Position numbers and translations under genes: made by a program. A stretch of 39,481 nt of DNA from Thermoleophilia bacterium (GTDB lineage: Bacteria > Actinomycetota > Thermoleophilia > Gaiellales > JAICJC01), in assembly GCA_025928655.1 (NCBI GenBank), contig JAICJC010000019.1:1-39481 (forward strand). The letters run 5' to 3'. How positions within the stretch are numbered: position 1 is the stretch's first letter; each line of letters opens with the position of its first letter. Shown here one piece after another: positions 24,180-32,847 of this stretch. The notes beneath the pieces were generated by a model. That model was not told where the DNA came from. It searched no databases and saw nothing but the letters and a program-made list of their open reading frames with translations.

Positions 24180-25752
24180 CGCCGCCGGCGGCCACGACGC
24201 GATCGTCGTCGGGGCCGGCCACAACGGCCTCGTCGCCGCGTTCTACCTCGCCCGCGCCGGCCTGCGGACGCTCGTGCTCGAGCGCCGCGGGATCGTGGGC
24301 GGCGCCTGCGTCACGGAGGAGTTCGCGCCAGGCTACCGGGCCTCGCCGGGGGCGTACGTCCTGAGCGCCCTGCGGCCGGCGATCTGGCGCGACATGGCCC
24401 TGCGGGCGCGCGGCCTGCGGGTGAGCCCGGCCGGGCCGTCGCTGAACCTGTTCGCCGACGGCGCCTCCTTCGTGCTGCGCAACTCCGACGCCGAGACGGC
24501 GGACGAGATCCGACCGTTCGCGCGGGCCGACGCCGGCGCCTTCGCCGAGTTCAAGCGCGAGATGGCGGCGATCGGCGGGCTGCTCTTCCCGACCATGGAC
24601 GGGCCGCCGGGCCCGATGCGGATCGGCCTGCGGGCCGCCCGCCGCCGGGGCGTCGCCGAGCGGGCGGCGGAGCTCCTGACGACGTCCGCGCGCCGCTACC
24701 TGGACGCCCGCTTCGAGTCGGAGCACGTGAAGGCGGCCCTGGGCTGGGACGCGATCTCGAACACGCTCGCGGGGCCGTCCGACTCCGGGACGGGCGTCGC
24801 CCTCCTGCACGAGCACGCGGCCGACCCGTCGGGCGCCGTGCCCTGGGGCTTCGTCCCCGGCGGCATGGGCGAGGTGACGCGGATGATGGCCGATGCGGCC
24901 CGCGAGCAGGGCGCGGAGATCCGCACCGAGGCGGAGGTGGCGCGGGTCGTCGTCCGGGACGGGCGCGCCCGCGGTGTCGAGCTGTGCGACGGCAGCTCCC
25001 TCCGCGCGCGGGTCGTGGTCTCGAACGCCGACCCCAAGCGCACCTTCCTGGGGCTGTGCGACCCGGCCGACCTGCCGGCCCGGTTCCGGGGCGCGATCCG
25101 CGCCTACCGCTGCCAGGGCGCCAGCTTCAAGCTCAACCTGGCGCTCTCGGGGCTGCCGGCGCTGGCCGGCCGCCGCTCCCCGGGAGACGAGCATCGCGGC
25201 CTGATCCAGGTGACGCTCCCGCTCGCGGAGATGGACCGCCAGCAGGACGACGCCCGCCGCGGCGTCCCGGCGGTCGACCCGCACCTGGAGGTGTGCTTCC
25301 CGACCGTCCACGACCCCTCGCTCGCGCCCGAGGGCGGGCACGTCGTCACCGTGGGCGCGCGCTCGCAGCCGTACGCGCTGGCCGGCGACGGCTGGGACGT
25401 GATCCGCGACCGGGTCGCCGACCGCGTCGTCGAGCAGCTGGGCCGCTTCTTCCCCGACCTGCCCAGCATGGTGGTCGGCCGGGAGGCGCTCTCGCCGCTC
25501 GATCTGGAGCGGCGGCTGGCGCTCACCGGCGGCCACCACCTGCACGGCGACATGCTCCCCGACCAGCTCTTCCTGCTGCGGCCGGTGCGCGGCGCCGCCG
25601 GCTACCGGGCGCCGATCCGCGGCCTCTACCTGTGCGGCGCCGGCACCCATCCCGGCGGCGGCGTGACGGGCGCGAACGGCCGCAACTGCGCGGGCGTCGT
25701 CGCCGCCGACCTGCGCCGCAGGCGCGTCCGAGGAGGATCGGCCGGTGGCTGA
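24163..25752 (+). CDS. FAD-dependent oxidoreductase, phytoene-desaturase/PYROXD2-like (paralogue 2)
   Basis: A 529-residue paralogue of the protein at 13585-15243, with the same FAD motifs (VGAGHNGLVAAFYLARAG near the N-terminus, GAGTHPGGGVTGANG near the C-terminus) and long runs of shared sequence between. The start is TTG 24163, overlapping the aminotransferase stop by 17 bases; no ATG or GTG fits better. A membrane anchor is not seen. Keeping two copies under one regulator suggests either two oxidation steps or two related substrates. PYROXD2-like proteins are poorly characterised, so the reaction is unknown. Confidence 0.85.
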   Translation: MRRRADAAGGHDAIVVGAGHNGLVAAFYLARAGLRTLVLERRGIVGGACVTEEFAPGYRASPGAYVLSALRPAIWRDMALRARGLRVSPAGPSLNLFADGASFVLRNSDAETADEIRPFARADAGAFAEFKREMAAIGGLLFPTMDGPPGPMRIGLRAARRRGVAERAAELLTTSARRYLDARFESEHVKAALGWDAISNTLAGPSDSGTGVALLHEHAADPSGAVPWGFVPGGMGEVTRMMADAAREQGAEIRTEAEVARVVVRDGRARGVELCDGSSLRARVVVSNADPKRTFLGLCDPADLPARFRGAIRAYRCQGASFKLNLALSGLPALAGRRSPGDEHRGLIQVTLPLAEMDRQQDDARRGVPAVDPHLEVCFPTVHDPSLAPEGGHVVTVGARSQPYALAGDGWDVIRDRVADRVVEQLGRFFPDLPSMVVGREALSPLDLERRLALTGGHHLHGDMLPDQLFLLRPVRGAAGYRAPIRGLYLCGAGTHPGGGVTGANGRNCAGVVAADLRRRRVRGGSAGG

Positions 25753-26584
25753 CCTCCGTGCCGGCCCGTTCACGATCCTGGTCGAGGACCTCGACCACCC
25801 GGAGGGGGTCGCCTGGTCGCCCGACGGCGTGCTGTACGCCGGCGGTGAGGCGGGCCAGGTGTACGAGGTCACGCTCACGGGCGAGGCGCGCGAGGTGGCG
25901 ACGACCGGCGGCAGCCTGCTCGGCCTGACGCTCGACGGTGACGGGCGCGTCTACGCCTGCGACTGCGAACGGCTCGAGGTCGTCCGCGTCGATCCCCGCA
26001 CGGCCGCCTGCGAGGCCTACTCGTCGCTCGAGATGACGCTGCCGAACGCCTCCGCATTCGACGCCGCCGGCAACCTGTACGTCACCGACTCCGGCGACAC
26101 GAAGGCCGACGACGGGCGCGTGATCCGGGTCGCGCCGGGGGGCGCGACGACGGTCTGGTGCGAGGCGGTTCCGCGCTACCCGAACGGGATCTGCCTGTCG
26201 GCCGACGGCCGCGAGCTGCTCGTGGTCGAGTCGTACCTGCCCGGCGTGTCGGCGCTCCCGATCCTGCCCGACGGGTCGGCGGGCGAGCCGCGGGTCGTGC
26301 TCGAGCTGCCGCGGACGGTCCCGGACGGGATCGCGCTCGACCGCGACGGGACGATGTACGTCGCCTGCTACCGGCCCGACCGGATCCTGCGCGCCCGGCC
26401 GGGTGGGGAAGTCGAGGTGCTGGCCGGCGACTGGGAGGGGATCGTGCTGAACGCGCCCACCAATCTGGCCTTCGCCGGGGCGGGCCTCGACGTGCTCGTG
26501 GCGACGAGCGTCGGCGAGACGCAGCTGGCCTCGGGCCCCGCCGACGTCCCCGGACTGCCGCTCGCGCGGCCGCGGGTGCCGTGA
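25745..26584 (+). CDS. SMP-30/gluconolactonase/LRE-family beta-propeller hydrolase
   Basis: A 279-residue six-bladed beta-propeller protein. Family motifs are DHPEGVAWSPDGVLYAGGE with a metal-site Glu, LDGDGRVYACDC, LPNASAFDAAGNLYVTDSG with the central Asn and Asp ligands, YPNGICLSADGRELLVVES, and VPDGIALDRDGTMYVACY. The family opens sugar or other lactones using one divalent metal; some members are esterases. GTG 25745 overlaps the upstream stop by 8 bases and follows AGGAGGAT. Beside an SDR and oxidoreductases, a lactonase step converting an oxidised cyclic ester to a hydroxy acid is the likely role. No signal peptide is present, so it acts in the cytoplasm. Confidence 0.85.
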   Translation: MADLRAGPFTILVEDLDHPEGVAWSPDGVLYAGGEAGQVYEVTLTGEAREVATTGGSLLGLTLDGDGRVYACDCERLEVVRVDPRTAACEAYSSLEMTLPNASAFDAAGNLYVTDSGDTKADDGRVIRVAPGGATTVWCEAVPRYPNGICLSADGRELLVVESYLPGVSALPILPDGSAGEPRVVLELPRTVPDGIALDRDGTMYVACYRPDRILRARPGGEVEVLAGDWEGIVLNAPTNLAFAGAGLDVLVATSVGETQLASGPADVPGLPLARPRVP

Positions 26585-27402
26585 GCCGCCGCTTCGACGG
26601 GCGCGGGGTCGTCGTCACCGGGGCGGCGCGGGGCATCGGGCGCGCCATCGTGGCGGCATTCCAGGCCGAGGGCGCCCGGGTCGTGGCCGTCGACGTCCTG
26701 CCGGCGGTCGCCGAGGTACCCGGCGTGGAGGCGCTCGTGGCCGACCTGTCGCGGCCCGGAGCCGCGGGCGCGATGGTGGCCGACGCGGCCGGCCTGCTGG
26801 GACGGATCGACGTCCTCGTGAACAACGCGGCGGTGATGCCGGACGGCCCGCTTCTGGACGTGACCGAGGCCGAGTGGGATCGCACGTTCGCCGTCAACGT
26901 GCGCGCGGTGTTCTTCGCGAGCCAGGCGGCCGCCCGCCACATGGTCGAGCGCGGCGGCGGCGCGATCGTGAACCTGTCGTCCGCCAACGCGGTGCGCAGC
27001 GAGTCGCCGGAGGCGCCCTACAACGCCTCGAAGGCGGCGGTGATCGCGATCACCCGCAGCCTCGCGCACGAGCTCGGCCACCACGGCGTGCGGGCGAACT
27101 GCGTCGCGCCGGGCGAGACCCTGACGCCCGAGGAGGCGGCGGAGATGAGCCCCGGCGACCGCGCGGCCGAGCGCGAGTACGTGCGCCGGATCCCGCTGCG
27201 GCGGGTGGGACGGGCGGCGGAGCAGGCCGCCGCGGTGCTCTTCCTGGCCTCGGACGACGCGTCGTTCATCACCGGCGAGACCCTGGTCGTCGACGGCGGC
27301 GAGCTGGCCGGCGACTGGTACGACCGCTCCCAGGCCCCGTCCCTCCCCGACCACATCGAGGGCCTGGACGAATCGGGGTCAGACCCCGAACGGACCGCGT
27401 GA
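26581..27402 (+). CDS. Short-chain dehydrogenase/reductase (module 1)
   Basis: A 273-residue classical SDR. The cofactor motif is TGAARGIG, followed by VVAVDVLP. The structural motif is VNNAAV, the catalytic Ser lies in NLSSAN, and the Tyr/Lys pair is YNASK. The ending VVDGGELAGDWYDRS runs past the usual C-terminus. The last ~10 codons cross a GGGGTCAGACCCC palindrome (27375-27387), so the extra tail ESGSDPERTA may come from that element supplying coding sequence and the stop. Asp after beta-2 suggests NAD(H). GTG 26581 overlaps the lactonase stop as GTGA. It is the last gene of the seven-gene operon. Confidence 0.85.
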   Translation: MSRRFDGRGVVVTGAARGIGRAIVAAFQAEGARVVAVDVLPAVAEVPGVEALVADLSRPGAAGAMVADAAGLLGRIDVLVNNAAVMPDGPLLDVTEAEWDRTFAVNVRAVFFASQAAARHMVERGGGAIVNLSSANAVRSESPEAPYNASKAAVIAITRSLAHELGHHGVRANCVAPGETLTPEEAAEMSPGDRAAEREYVRRIPLRRVGRAAEQAAAVLFLASDDASFITGETLVVDGGELAGDWYDRSQAPSLPDHIEGLDESGSDPERTA

Positions 27403-27438
27403 CAGATTCGTGACACGTTTTGCGTGGGGTCTGACCCC
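27368..27438. repeat. Two GGGGTC(A/T)GACCCC palindromes with outer inverted repeat
   Basis: Core 1, GGGGTCAGACCCC (27375-27387), lies inside the 3' end of the SDR gene. ACGAATC (27368-27374) before it pairs with GATTCGT (27405-27411) just after the stop. Core 2, GGGGTCTGACCCC (27426-27438), follows. The same 13-base core recurs at 34671 and 36608. Confidence 0.65.
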
Positions 27439-27449
27439 GCCTGCGCGCG

Positions 27450-27483
27450 GGGGACTGTCCCCGCCGAAGCGGGGACAGTCCCC
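27450..27483. terminator. Bidirectional hairpin terminator between convergent operons
   Basis: A perfect 15-base inverted repeat: GGGGACTGTCCCCGC (27450-27464), loop CGAA (27465-27468), reverse complement at 27469-27483. It lies between the end of the seven-gene plus operon and the stop of the minus-strand aminotransferase. There is no T-tract, so it may act as a hairpin barrier rather than a classic intrinsic terminator. Each arm itself contains the palindrome GGGGACTGTCCCC. Confidence 0.75.
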
Positions 27484-27487
27484 ACTC

Positions 27488-28879
27488 TCAGCGGTCGACG
27501 ACGCGGAACTCGGCCGGCGGGGCGGCGGCCACCTCGGCCACGGCCTCGCACACCTGCGCGCACGACCAGGCGAAGAGCTCGGGCGGCATGTTCAGGGCCG
27601 GGTGCAGGCGGTAGATCCACTTGCCCCACTGGGTCATCCCGAGCACGCCCCGGCGCACGAGCGACTGGTGCACGGCGTAGTGGAACGCCGGCGCCGGCGT
27701 GATCGACGCCTTGTCCGTGACGAACTCGATCCCCACCATCGCGCCGAGCACCCGCACGTCGCCGACCTGCTCGTGCCGCTCGACCAGCGGCGCGAGCTCG
27801 CGCTTCCCGATCGCCTCCAGCTCGGCCACGTTCTCGAGCACGCCGCCGGTCGCGATCAGCTCGAGGTTCGCGAGCGCCCCGGCGCACGCTGCGGGCACCC
27901 AGGCGAACGTGCCGCCCGCGCCGCCGTCCGCGTCGGCCAGCACCCCCTCGCGCCCGAGCACGGCCGCGATCGGCTGGCCGCCGCCGGCGAAGCCCTTGCC
28001 GAGCAGGAGCAGGTCGGGCTCGAGCCTGTGCAGCTCGGCCCCGAACAGGGTGCCGCAGCGGCCGATCCCGGTCTGCACCTCGTCCAGGATCAGCAGCCAG
28101 CCGTAGCGCCGGCGCAGCTCCTCGAGCCGCTCCCAGAATGCGGCCGAGGGGACGATGACGCCGCCCTCGGTCAGCACCGGCTCGATCAGCACGCCGGCGA
28201 TCTGGTCGGGCTCGACCTGGTGCACGAGCAGCCAGTCCTCGACGTAGTCGAGCGTGAGGGTGTCGTCGAACGGCCCGGCGCCCCGGTGGAAGGGCATCCG
28301 GAACCGGTTCGGGTAGGGCGCGAATACGAGCCCGGGCACGAACTGGGCGCTGCCGCTCGGCACCTCCGAGAGATCGGTGCTGTGCGCGGCGGTCATGTAC
28401 GTGCCCTCGCCGTGGTACTCGCCCAGGAACCCGAGGATGATCGGCCGCCCCGTCGCCCGGCGGGCGAAGCGCACCCCGGCCTCGACCACCAGCGTGCCGC
28501 TCATGCTCGGCGCGTAGCGGGTGAGGCCGGCCGGTGCGAGTTCGAGCAGGCGCTCCGCCAGCGCGATCACCGGCGGGCTCGTGATGTAGTTCGAGATCTC
28601 GAGCCCGTAGCGGCGGTGGGCGTCTGAGACCGCGTCGAGCACCCGCTCGGGCGTGGCGCCGAGCGGGGTCGCGCCCCAGCCGCTGACGTGATCGGCGTAG
28701 GTGTTGCCGTCGACGTCTTCGATGATCGAGCCCCGCTTGGCCGCCATCACGAAGGGGACCTCGCCGTGCGGGTCGCTCAGGGCGGCGTAGCCCTGCCGGG
28801 CCTGCGCCGCGAGGAGGGGACGGCTGCGCGGGCCCGGCAGGGTGGTCGTGACCGAGGGCGTTTCGACAGCTGTGGCCAT
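27488..28879 (-). CDS. Class III aminotransferase, PLP-dependent (module 2)
   Basis: A 463-residue fold-type I transaminase related to the module 1 enzyme. PLP contacts are D266 in LILDEVQTGIGRCG and the Schiff-base lysine K295 in LLLGKGFAGGGQPIAA; GEYHGEGT supplies the aromatic stack. The phosphate turn reads SGTLVVEAG where most relatives have SGTEA, so substrate or cofactor handling may differ. ATG 28879 starts 2 bases after the stop of the PhoX-like gene. It is the last gene of the minus-strand operon and converges on the module 1 operon. The substrate is unknown. Confidence 0.88.
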   Translation of the reverse strand: MATAVETPSVTTTLPGPRSRPLLAAQARQGYAALSDPHGEVPFVMAAKRGSIIEDVDGNTYADHVSGWGATPLGATPERVLDAVSDAHRRYGLEISNYITSPPVIALAERLLELAPAGLTRYAPSMSGTLVVEAGVRFARRATGRPIILGFLGEYHGEGTYMTAAHSTDLSEVPSGSAQFVPGLVFAPYPNRFRMPFHRGAGPFDDTLTLDYVEDWLLVHQVEPDQIAGVLIEPVLTEGGVIVPSAAFWERLEELRRRYGWLLILDEVQTGIGRCGTLFGAELHRLEPDLLLLGKGFAGGGQPIAAVLGREGVLADADGGAGGTFAWVPAACAGALANLELIATGGVLENVAELEAIGKRELAPLVERHEQVGDVRVLGAMVGIEFVTDKASITPAPAFHYAVHQSLVRRGVLGMTQWGKWIYRLHPALNMPPELFAWSCAQVCEAVAEVAAAPPAEFRVVDR

Positions 28880-28881
28880 GC

Positions 28882-30327
28882 CTACAGCCAGCCCTTCTCC
28901 CAGGGCCCCGTGATCGCGTACGTCTTGCCGGGGTACTGGAGGTGGACGAAGAGCCAGCGGCCGTCGGGGCTGTACGTGGCGCCCGACCACTCGCTGCGGC
29001 CGATCGCGCCCAGCGGCGCCTCGTCGTCCCACTGGTGCAGGTCGAGCGGCTGGTCGTTGCGGGCGAACGTCTCGATGTGGCCCGCGGGCGTGAGGCAGCG
29101 GAGGTAGTTCGTCCCGCCGTTCACGTCCTCGCCGTCGCCGTCCTCGCACAGGACGAGGCCGCCGCGGGGGCTGATCGCGAGGCTGTCGGGCTCGTCGAGC
29201 ACGCTCGTGCTGCGCGACTCGTAGAGCAGCGTGAGCTCGCCCTTGTCGTGGCCGTGGGGCGTGTAGCGCCAGATCTGGCCCTTGCTCTTGTCGCCCGCCT
29301 CGCTGGCGACGAAGTACACGCTGCCCTTCGACCAGTGGCAGCCCTCGAGGCCCATGAACCGGGCGGCGCCCCTGGCGACGCCCTGCTCGAACACCGCGTC
29401 GGGGTGATCCTCGGCGTCGCTCGGATCTGGGTCGTCGATGTCGACCCACTCGCAGTCGAGCGTCCGGCCGACCGTCTGGTTCTTGTAGGTGATGTAGCGG
29501 GAGCGGCCCTCGACCGCGAGCATCTGCAGCCTGCCGCCGCGGTGGAGCTTGCCGGGCACGTCGGGGATGTAGCGGTAGAAGCCGTCGGCGGGGTCGCCAT
29601 TGTCCTCGGTCATGTAGACGATGCCGCTGCGCGGGTCGATCGCGCAGGCCTCGTGCTCGAACCGGCCCATCGCCGTGATCGGCACCGGGTCGACCGGCTC
29701 GCGGCTCGAGAACGGCACCTCGAAGACGTAGCCGTGCTTCTTCTCGTACCCCTCGCCGGGGCCGACCGTGGACTCCTCGCAGGAGAGCCAGCTGCCCCAC
29801 GGCGTCGGCCCGCCGTTGCAGTTGTTGTCGGTGCCGTTCAGGACGAGCGCGCTTTCGACCAGCACCCCGAGGCGGGTGTCGAAGAGCGAGGTCGTGACGC
29901 CGCCCTGGGCGACGCGGTCGTACGCCTTCGCCGGGCCGAGCGACCGGCCGAGGTCATAGCCCTCGTGATTGCGCAGCAGGCGGACGCGGTGCGCTCCGGC
30001 GCCGACGCAGGTCGTGCCGTCGTGACAGGACGGCGTGAGCAGCCCGTCGGACATGGGCGAGCCGGCGGCGCCGAAGGCGGTGACGTGGAACCCGGCGGGC
30101 AGCGACATCTCGCCGGTGTGGTGGACGAGCGACCCGTAGCCGGGCTTGTGCACGCGCGAGGCGGCCTCGCGCACGCCGGCGGCGAGGGCGGTGTCCGCGC
30201 CGGTGGCGGCCATCACCTGGGCGCCGACGGAGAGGCCGGCGATCGCTCCCGCGCCGCGCAGCAGCGCGCCTCGTCGGGTTACCTCGTTGGGCTCCTGGTG
30301 GTCCTCGGGGAGTCGCACACGTGCCAT
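28882..30327 (-). CDS. PhoX-like (DUF839) Tat-exported phosphatase
   Basis: A 481-residue protein with a twin-arginine signal (TRRGALLRGAGAIAG, about residues 18-32). The DUF839/PhoX beta-propeller domain follows, with LLRNHEGYDLG, CEESTVGPGEGYEKKHGYVFEV, GRFEHEACAIDPRSGIVYMTEDNG and DEPDSLAISPRGGLVLCEDG. PhoX enzymes are Ca/Fe-dependent alkaline phosphatases folded before export; distant DUF839 members are uncharacterised. ATG 30327 uses AAGGAG embedded in the last codons of the upstream GntR gene. Sitting between a GntR regulator and an aminotransferase, it may remove phosphate from a compound before or during uptake. Confidence 0.8.
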   Translation of the reverse strand: MARVRLPEDHQEPNEVTRRGALLRGAGAIAGLSVGAQVMAATGADTALAAGVREAASRVHKPGYGSLVHHTGEMSLPAGFHVTAFGAAGSPMSDGLLTPSCHDGTTCVGAGAHRVRLLRNHEGYDLGRSLGPAKAYDRVAQGGVTTSLFDTRLGVLVESALVLNGTDNNCNGGPTPWGSWLSCEESTVGPGEGYEKKHGYVFEVPFSSREPVDPVPITAMGRFEHEACAIDPRSGIVYMTEDNGDPADGFYRYIPDVPGKLHRGGRLQMLAVEGRSRYITYKNQTVGRTLDCEWVDIDDPDPSDAEDHPDAVFEQGVARGAARFMGLEGCHWSKGSVYFVASEAGDKSKGQIWRYTPHGHDKGELTLLYESRSTSVLDEPDSLAISPRGGLVLCEDGDGEDVNGGTNYLRCLTPAGHIETFARNDQPLDLHQWDDEAPLGAIGRSEWSGATYSPDGRWLFVHLQYPGKTYAITGPWEKGWL

Positions 30328-30332
30328 GCCGC

Positions 30333-31022
30333 TCACTCCTTCCAGATGGGGAACCGCTCGCTGTGGGTGGCCGCCGGGATCGCTCCCAGCAGGGTGGTCT
30401 CGGCCTCGAGCAGGTGCGCGCGCATCCGCACCACGGCGAGCTCGCCGTCGCGGGCGACGATCGCGGCGAGCAGGTCGCGGTGCTCCTTTGCCACCTGCGC
30501 CGGCCGGTCGTAGTGCGGCCGCAGCTGGACGAGGCAATAGGCGATCTCGGCGTGGATGGCCGCGTAGGTGCGGACCATCCGCGGGCTCCCGGCCGCCTCG
30601 ACGAGCGCCCAGTGGAAGCGCATGTCCTGCTCGACGACCTGGTGCCAGGCGGCCGACAGGCCCAGGGCCTCCATGCCGTCGACGGCGCTCGTCGCCCCGG
30701 ACGGGACGTTCCCGACGAGCGCGATCTCCTCGATCGCGTCGAGCTCGATCATGCGCCGGATGCGGAAGACGTCGCTGACGTCGGCGGGCGTCAGGGCCGG
30801 GACGTGGACGCCGCGGTTGGGCTCGTGCCGGAGCAGGCCTTCGGAGACGAGCTGGCGCAGGGCGGCGCGCAGGGTGTGGCGGGAGACGCCGAGCTCTGCG
30901 GACGTCTGCTCCTCGGGCAGCCGGGCGCCGGGCCCGAGCACGCCGTCGAGGATCCGCCTGCGGATGATCGATGCAGCCGAGTCGATCGTCGAGGTCCCAG
31001 CCACCGCGGACGATTGTTCCAC
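30333..31022 (-). CDS. GntR-family transcriptional regulator, FCD-type (module 2)
   Basis: About 229 residues from GTG 31022; TTG 31037 would add five. The winged helix is IIRRRILDGVLGPGARLPEE...LGVSRHTLRAALRQLVSEGLL, with wing NRGVHVP. The helical FCD-like domain carries Asp/His in EQDMRFHWALVEA, His in KEHRDLLAAIV and a final RMRAHLLEAE. It is not closely similar to the module 1 regulator. The palindrome ATTGTTCCACAAT (31013-31025) overlaps the start region and is a likely self-operator. It lies 67 bases after the permease stop and 5 bases before the PhoX gene, so it is inside the minus-strand operon but probably also has its own promoter. Confidence 0.85.
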   Translation of the reverse strand: MEQSSAVAGTSTIDSAASIIRRRILDGVLGPGARLPEEQTSAELGVSRHTLRAALRQLVSEGLLRHEPNRGVHVPALTPADVSDVFRIRRMIELDAIEEIALVGNVPSGATSAVDGMEALGLSAAWHQVVEQDMRFHWALVEAAGSPRMVRTYAAIHAEIAYCLVQLRPHYDRPAQVAKEHRDLLAAIVARDGELAVVRMRAHLLEAETTLLGAIPAATHSERFPIWKE

Positions 31023-31025
31023 AAT
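31013..31025 (-). promoter_or_regulatory. Candidate operator of the module 2 GntR regulator
   Basis: ATTGT-TCC-ACAAT is a 13-base inverted repeat covering the presumed GTG start of the regulator. Arm length and spacing fit GntR-type sites. I found no second copy at the module 2 transporter promoter. Confidence 0.5.
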
Positions 31026-31089
31026 TCTGTAGCGCAATCAACCCGGGCGCAGCGCGCACGTCTGCCGCCGACGGTCGACGCGCGTCGCC

Positions 31090-31899
31090 TCAGGTGGCGA
31101 GGCGCCGCTCGAGCACGCGGCGGCTGACGTCGCCCGCGACCACGAGCACGATCGAGAAGACGACGACGATGGCGCCCAGCGCGATCACCTGCGGCTCGAG
31201 CGCGGGCGTGCGCGTGCCCGAGTAGAGGAACACCGGGTAGGTGGGCGAGCCGGGCGGGGCCAGGAACGAGGCGATCGCGAACTCGTCGAACGAGATCGTG
31301 AAGCAGATGAGCGCGCTCGAGATCAGGGCGGGCACGATCAGCGGCAGCGTCACGAGCAGGAAGGCGCGCACGTTGTCGGCCCCGAGGTCGCGGGCGGCCT
31401 CGACGATCGACTCGTCCAGCGTGCGCAGGCGGGGCACGATGACGAGGATCGAGTACGGGAGCGAGATCACGATGTGGCCGGCCAGCACGGCGGTCAGCGA
31501 GGCCTGGTAGCCGAGCTGGTGGATCACGATCACCATGCCGATGGCGAGCACGATGTACGGCACGACGAGCGGGAGCAGGAGCAGCGTCGTCCAGACCGAG
31601 CGCAGGAACAGGCGCCGGCCGGTCATCGCGAGCGCGGCGGCGACGCCGAGCAGGCTCGCGGCGGCTCCGTTCAGGAGGGCGAGCCACGCGCTGCGCTTGA
31701 GCGCGCCGGTCAGGTCGGTGTTCGAGAACGCCGCGTGGAACCACTTGGTGGTGAACCCGGAGTAGGGCAGCGCCGGGATGTACGCGTTGTTGAACGCGAA
31801 GATCACGAGCACGACGAGCGGCACGTAGAGGAAGACCACCATGAGCCCGAAGTAGCCCCCCAGGATCACCTTGCCGAGGCGTCCGACCGCGGCACTCAC
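31090..31899 (-). CDS. ABC transporter permease, PotC-like (module 2)
   Basis: A 269-residue permease with six predicted helices. Its EAA loop is EAARDLGADNVRAFLLVTLPLIVPALI, and the PotC-type ISFDEFAIASFLAPPGSPTYPVFLYS lies near the end. GTG 31899 overlaps the upstream permease stop as GTGA. Like the PotC-like permease of module 1 it follows the pattern of polyamine/aminophosphonate importers. Its partner is the gene at 31896-32819. Confidence 0.85.
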   Translation of the reverse strand: MSAAVGRLGKVILGGYFGLMVVFLYVPLVVLVIFAFNNAYIPALPYSGFTTKWFHAAFSNTDLTGALKRSAWLALLNGAAASLLGVAAALAMTGRRLFLRSVWTTLLLLPLVVPYIVLAIGMVIVIHQLGYQASLTAVLAGHIVISLPYSILVIVPRLRTLDESIVEAARDLGADNVRAFLLVTLPLIVPALISSALICFTISFDEFAIASFLAPPGSPTYPVFLYSGTRTPALEPQVIALGAIVVVFSIVLVVAGDVSRRVLERRLAT

Positions 31900-32819
31900 G
31901 AGTTCGCCTCCCGCAGGTCGGTGGCGAGGAAGCGGCCGAAGACGAGCAGCATCACGAACACCACCCCGACCAGCCACAGCGCCAGCACCGCCCCGTAGTT
32001 CCAGTTCGGCGTGTCCTGGAAGAACGACTGGATCGAGTTACCGAACATCTGGCTCCCCGGGCCGCCGACGAGCAGCGGCGTGATGAACTCGCCGGTGGTC
32101 GGGATCAGCACGAACACGAACCCGGCGATCACGCCCGGCAGGCTGAGCGGGAGCGTCACCCGCAGGAACGTCGTCACGCGGCCGGCGCCCAGGTCCTGCG
32201 CCGCCTCGAGCAGGTTGGGGTCGAGCCGGTCGAGCAGGACGAAGATCGGCACCGCGACGAACGGCACCCACGAGTAGAAGAGCACGAGGCCGACCGAGAA
32301 CTTCGAGTAGATGAGCCACGGCAGGCCGTCGCCGTGGGAGCGCAGGTGGATGTCCCAGAGCGCCGTGTTGATGACGCCGTGGTTCGAGAGCATGATCTTC
32401 CAGGCGATCACCCGCAGCAGGTAGCTGGTGAAGAACGGCGCCAGGATCAGCAGCAGCAGCGTGTAGCGCGAACGGCGGGAGACGAAGGCCAGGAAGTAGG
32501 CGAGCGGGTACGCCGCCGCCACCGCGATCAGCGAGACGACGACGGTGATCACCATCGAGATCTCGAAGCGGTGCCAGAACGGGTTCGGGAACTTCCCGGA
32601 GGGCGGCAGGAAGTCCTTCCACATCGACCAGGTGAACTTGGTCGGCGTGAACGGCAGGTTCGTCTTGACGTCGACGCTGTAGAGCGCGATCAGGACGATC
32701 GGCGCCACCATCACCGCCAGCACGACGAGCACGGGCGGGGCGATCAGGAAGGCGCGCCCGCCGCGGGGACGCAGCCGCAACCGCCGCGGCGGGGCCTCGG
32801 CGATCGGTCGGTCGGTCAC
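31896..32819 (-). CDS. ABC transporter permease, PotB-like (module 2)
   Basis: A 307-residue permease with six predicted helices and a basic N-terminal tail. The EAA loop is EAAQDLGAGRVTTFLRVTLPLSLPGVI, then FVLIPTTGEFITPLLVGGPGSQMFGN, the standard PotB/PotH signature. GTG 32819 is 28 bases after the binding-protein stop. Order lipoprotein, PotB-like, PotC-like here differs from module 1, where the PotC-like gene comes first, so the two sets are not a recent tandem copy. Confidence 0.88.
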   Translation of the reverse strand: MTDRPIAEAPPRRLRLRPRGGRAFLIAPPVLVVLAVMVAPIVLIALYSVDVKTNLPFTPTKFTWSMWKDFLPPSGKFPNPFWHRFEISMVITVVVSLIAVAAAYPLAYFLAFVSRRSRYTLLLLILAPFFTSYLLRVIAWKIMLSNHGVINTALWDIHLRSHGDGLPWLIYSKFSVGLVLFYSWVPFVAVPIFVLLDRLDPNLLEAAQDLGAGRVTTFLRVTLPLSLPGVIAGFVFVLIPTTGEFITPLLVGGPGSQMFGNSIQSFFQDTPNWNYGAVLALWLVGVVFVMLLVFGRFLATDLREANS

Positions 32820-32847
32820 GTCGATCGCTGCACGACGGGCTCCGGCC

